Shown piece after piece: positions 63,501 to 64,000 of a stretch of 64,000 bases of DNA. A program made the position numbers and the translations under genes. Numbering within the stretch: position 1 is the first letter of the stretch; each line of letters begins with the position of its first letter. This DNA is from Cyanophora paradoxa (lineage: Eukaryota; Glaucocystophyceae; Cyanophorales; Cyanophoraceae), in assembly GCA_004431415.1 (NCBI GenBank), contig QPMI01000182.1, forward strand, positions 62,001 to 126,000, written 5' to 3'. The notes under the pieces were generated by a model. The model was not told the DNA's origin. It saw only the letters and a program-made list of their open reading frames with translations, and did not search any database.

Positions 63501-64000
63501 CAATATCGATCCCGTGGCTTCACGCGCGCTAGCGTTAACGTTCCCATAGGGAATTGCGTAAGAAGCGCAGGGAGCGTAGGGAATGCATATATCTATGGCC
63601 TTGGACGAGATGGGGCGAGGACCCGAGACCGAGCCCTCGTTCTCGCGGTGTGCATGGCAGCGCTTGCGCTCGGCTGCTGGCGATGAAGCCAGACGACGAT
63701 GCTCAAGATGGACGTGGCCATCGTCAAGACATGGCACGCGTGCTGGCCGCGAAACCCATCGGTCGTTCCTTAGGCCTGGTCTTCCTGTGATCTGGCTCTA
63801 GCCAGGCTCGTTGACGAGCTTGACGGACCATGATCGCAGGAAGGGGTGCTGCAGCGATCCGTGAGACTGCATGTTCACGGTGCCGAGACCCTCGAGATAT
63901 TGGGAGTCCTGTTTGCGCATAGCCGCATCGTTACACGGCATGCAGTCGGCCGCTGAGATCCGATTCCGTTCCTTAAAATGCCGCATCAGTGAGTAGTGAG
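63501..64000. other. Window edge, no firm gene
   Basis: A minus-strand frame from about 63986 to its stop at 63798 (DSQYLEGLGTVNMQSHGSL ... SVKLVNEPG) could be the last exon of a gene that continues past the window. Support is weak. The rest shows nothing clear. Confidence 0.35.

Overview
The window is nuclear DNA from a GC-rich, intron-dense unicellular eukaryote, probably an alga. A haptophyte, pelagophyte or similar is possible; the sequence alone does not fix the lineage. The evidence is genes split into many short exons by introns of about 50-130 bp. Most introns start GTGCG and end in CAG. Genes are packed closely, and the mobile DNA is Ty3/gypsy-like LTR retrotransposons plus small inverted-repeat elements. 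I rebuilt several genes by requiring that reading frame, splice phase and protein-family pattern all agree across each splice junction.

Layout. 1-3133: 3' part of a Ty3/gypsy-like element (integrase, 3' region, LTR). 3161-3509: an inverted-repeat element. 4521-7871: a 27-exon gene with two nearly identical fucolectin-type F5/8C domains made by tandem duplication of exons and introns. 8712-12944 (minus): an Ala/Arg-rich coiled-coil gene of about 20 exons. 13046-14352: a FAM192A/Fyv6-type spliceosomal protein. 14659-16187 (minus): a 2-oxoglutarate/Fe(II) oxygenase. 16650-18813: a RING-finger plus protein-kinase fusion. 18910-19367: a ubiquitin-like protein colinear with the 76 residues of ubiquitin but with Asn in place of Gly76. 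19878-20650 (minus): an unknown protein with a possible beta-grasp end.

20834-37711 is a complete LTR retrotransposon of 16.9 kb on the minus strand. Its 283-bp LTRs read as identical, and it is flanked by the target duplication ATGTG. It carries gag with a CCHC knuckle, about 6 kb of coding sequence of unknown function, then protease, reverse transcriptase/RNase H and integrase. Single-base frameshifts break it repeatedly.

37.8-41.2 kb holds three genes with few or no introns, one with an HNH-nuclease-like motif set. 41.2-43.6 kb is repeat-rich and AT-richer. 43637-45080 is a Cys/Trp-rich orphan gene, 45.3-47.7 kb (minus) a Pro-rich gene with beta-sandwich-like segments, and 47.8-52.1 kb has no convincing gene but holds one copy of a segmental duplication repeated near 57 kb. 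52123-55261 is a 12-exon coiled-coil protein with a hydrophobic C-terminal part. 58153-58630 has an AT microsatellite beside an inverted-repeat element with internal 49-bp repeats. 58901-62100 (minus) is a multi-exon gene of unknown function, less GC-rich than its neighbours. 62214-63500 is a fragment of a third gypsy-like element.

The RING-kinase, ubiquitin-like and beta-grasp-like genes lie together at 14.7-20.7 kb, which may reflect a shared ubiquitin-related role; this is inference.
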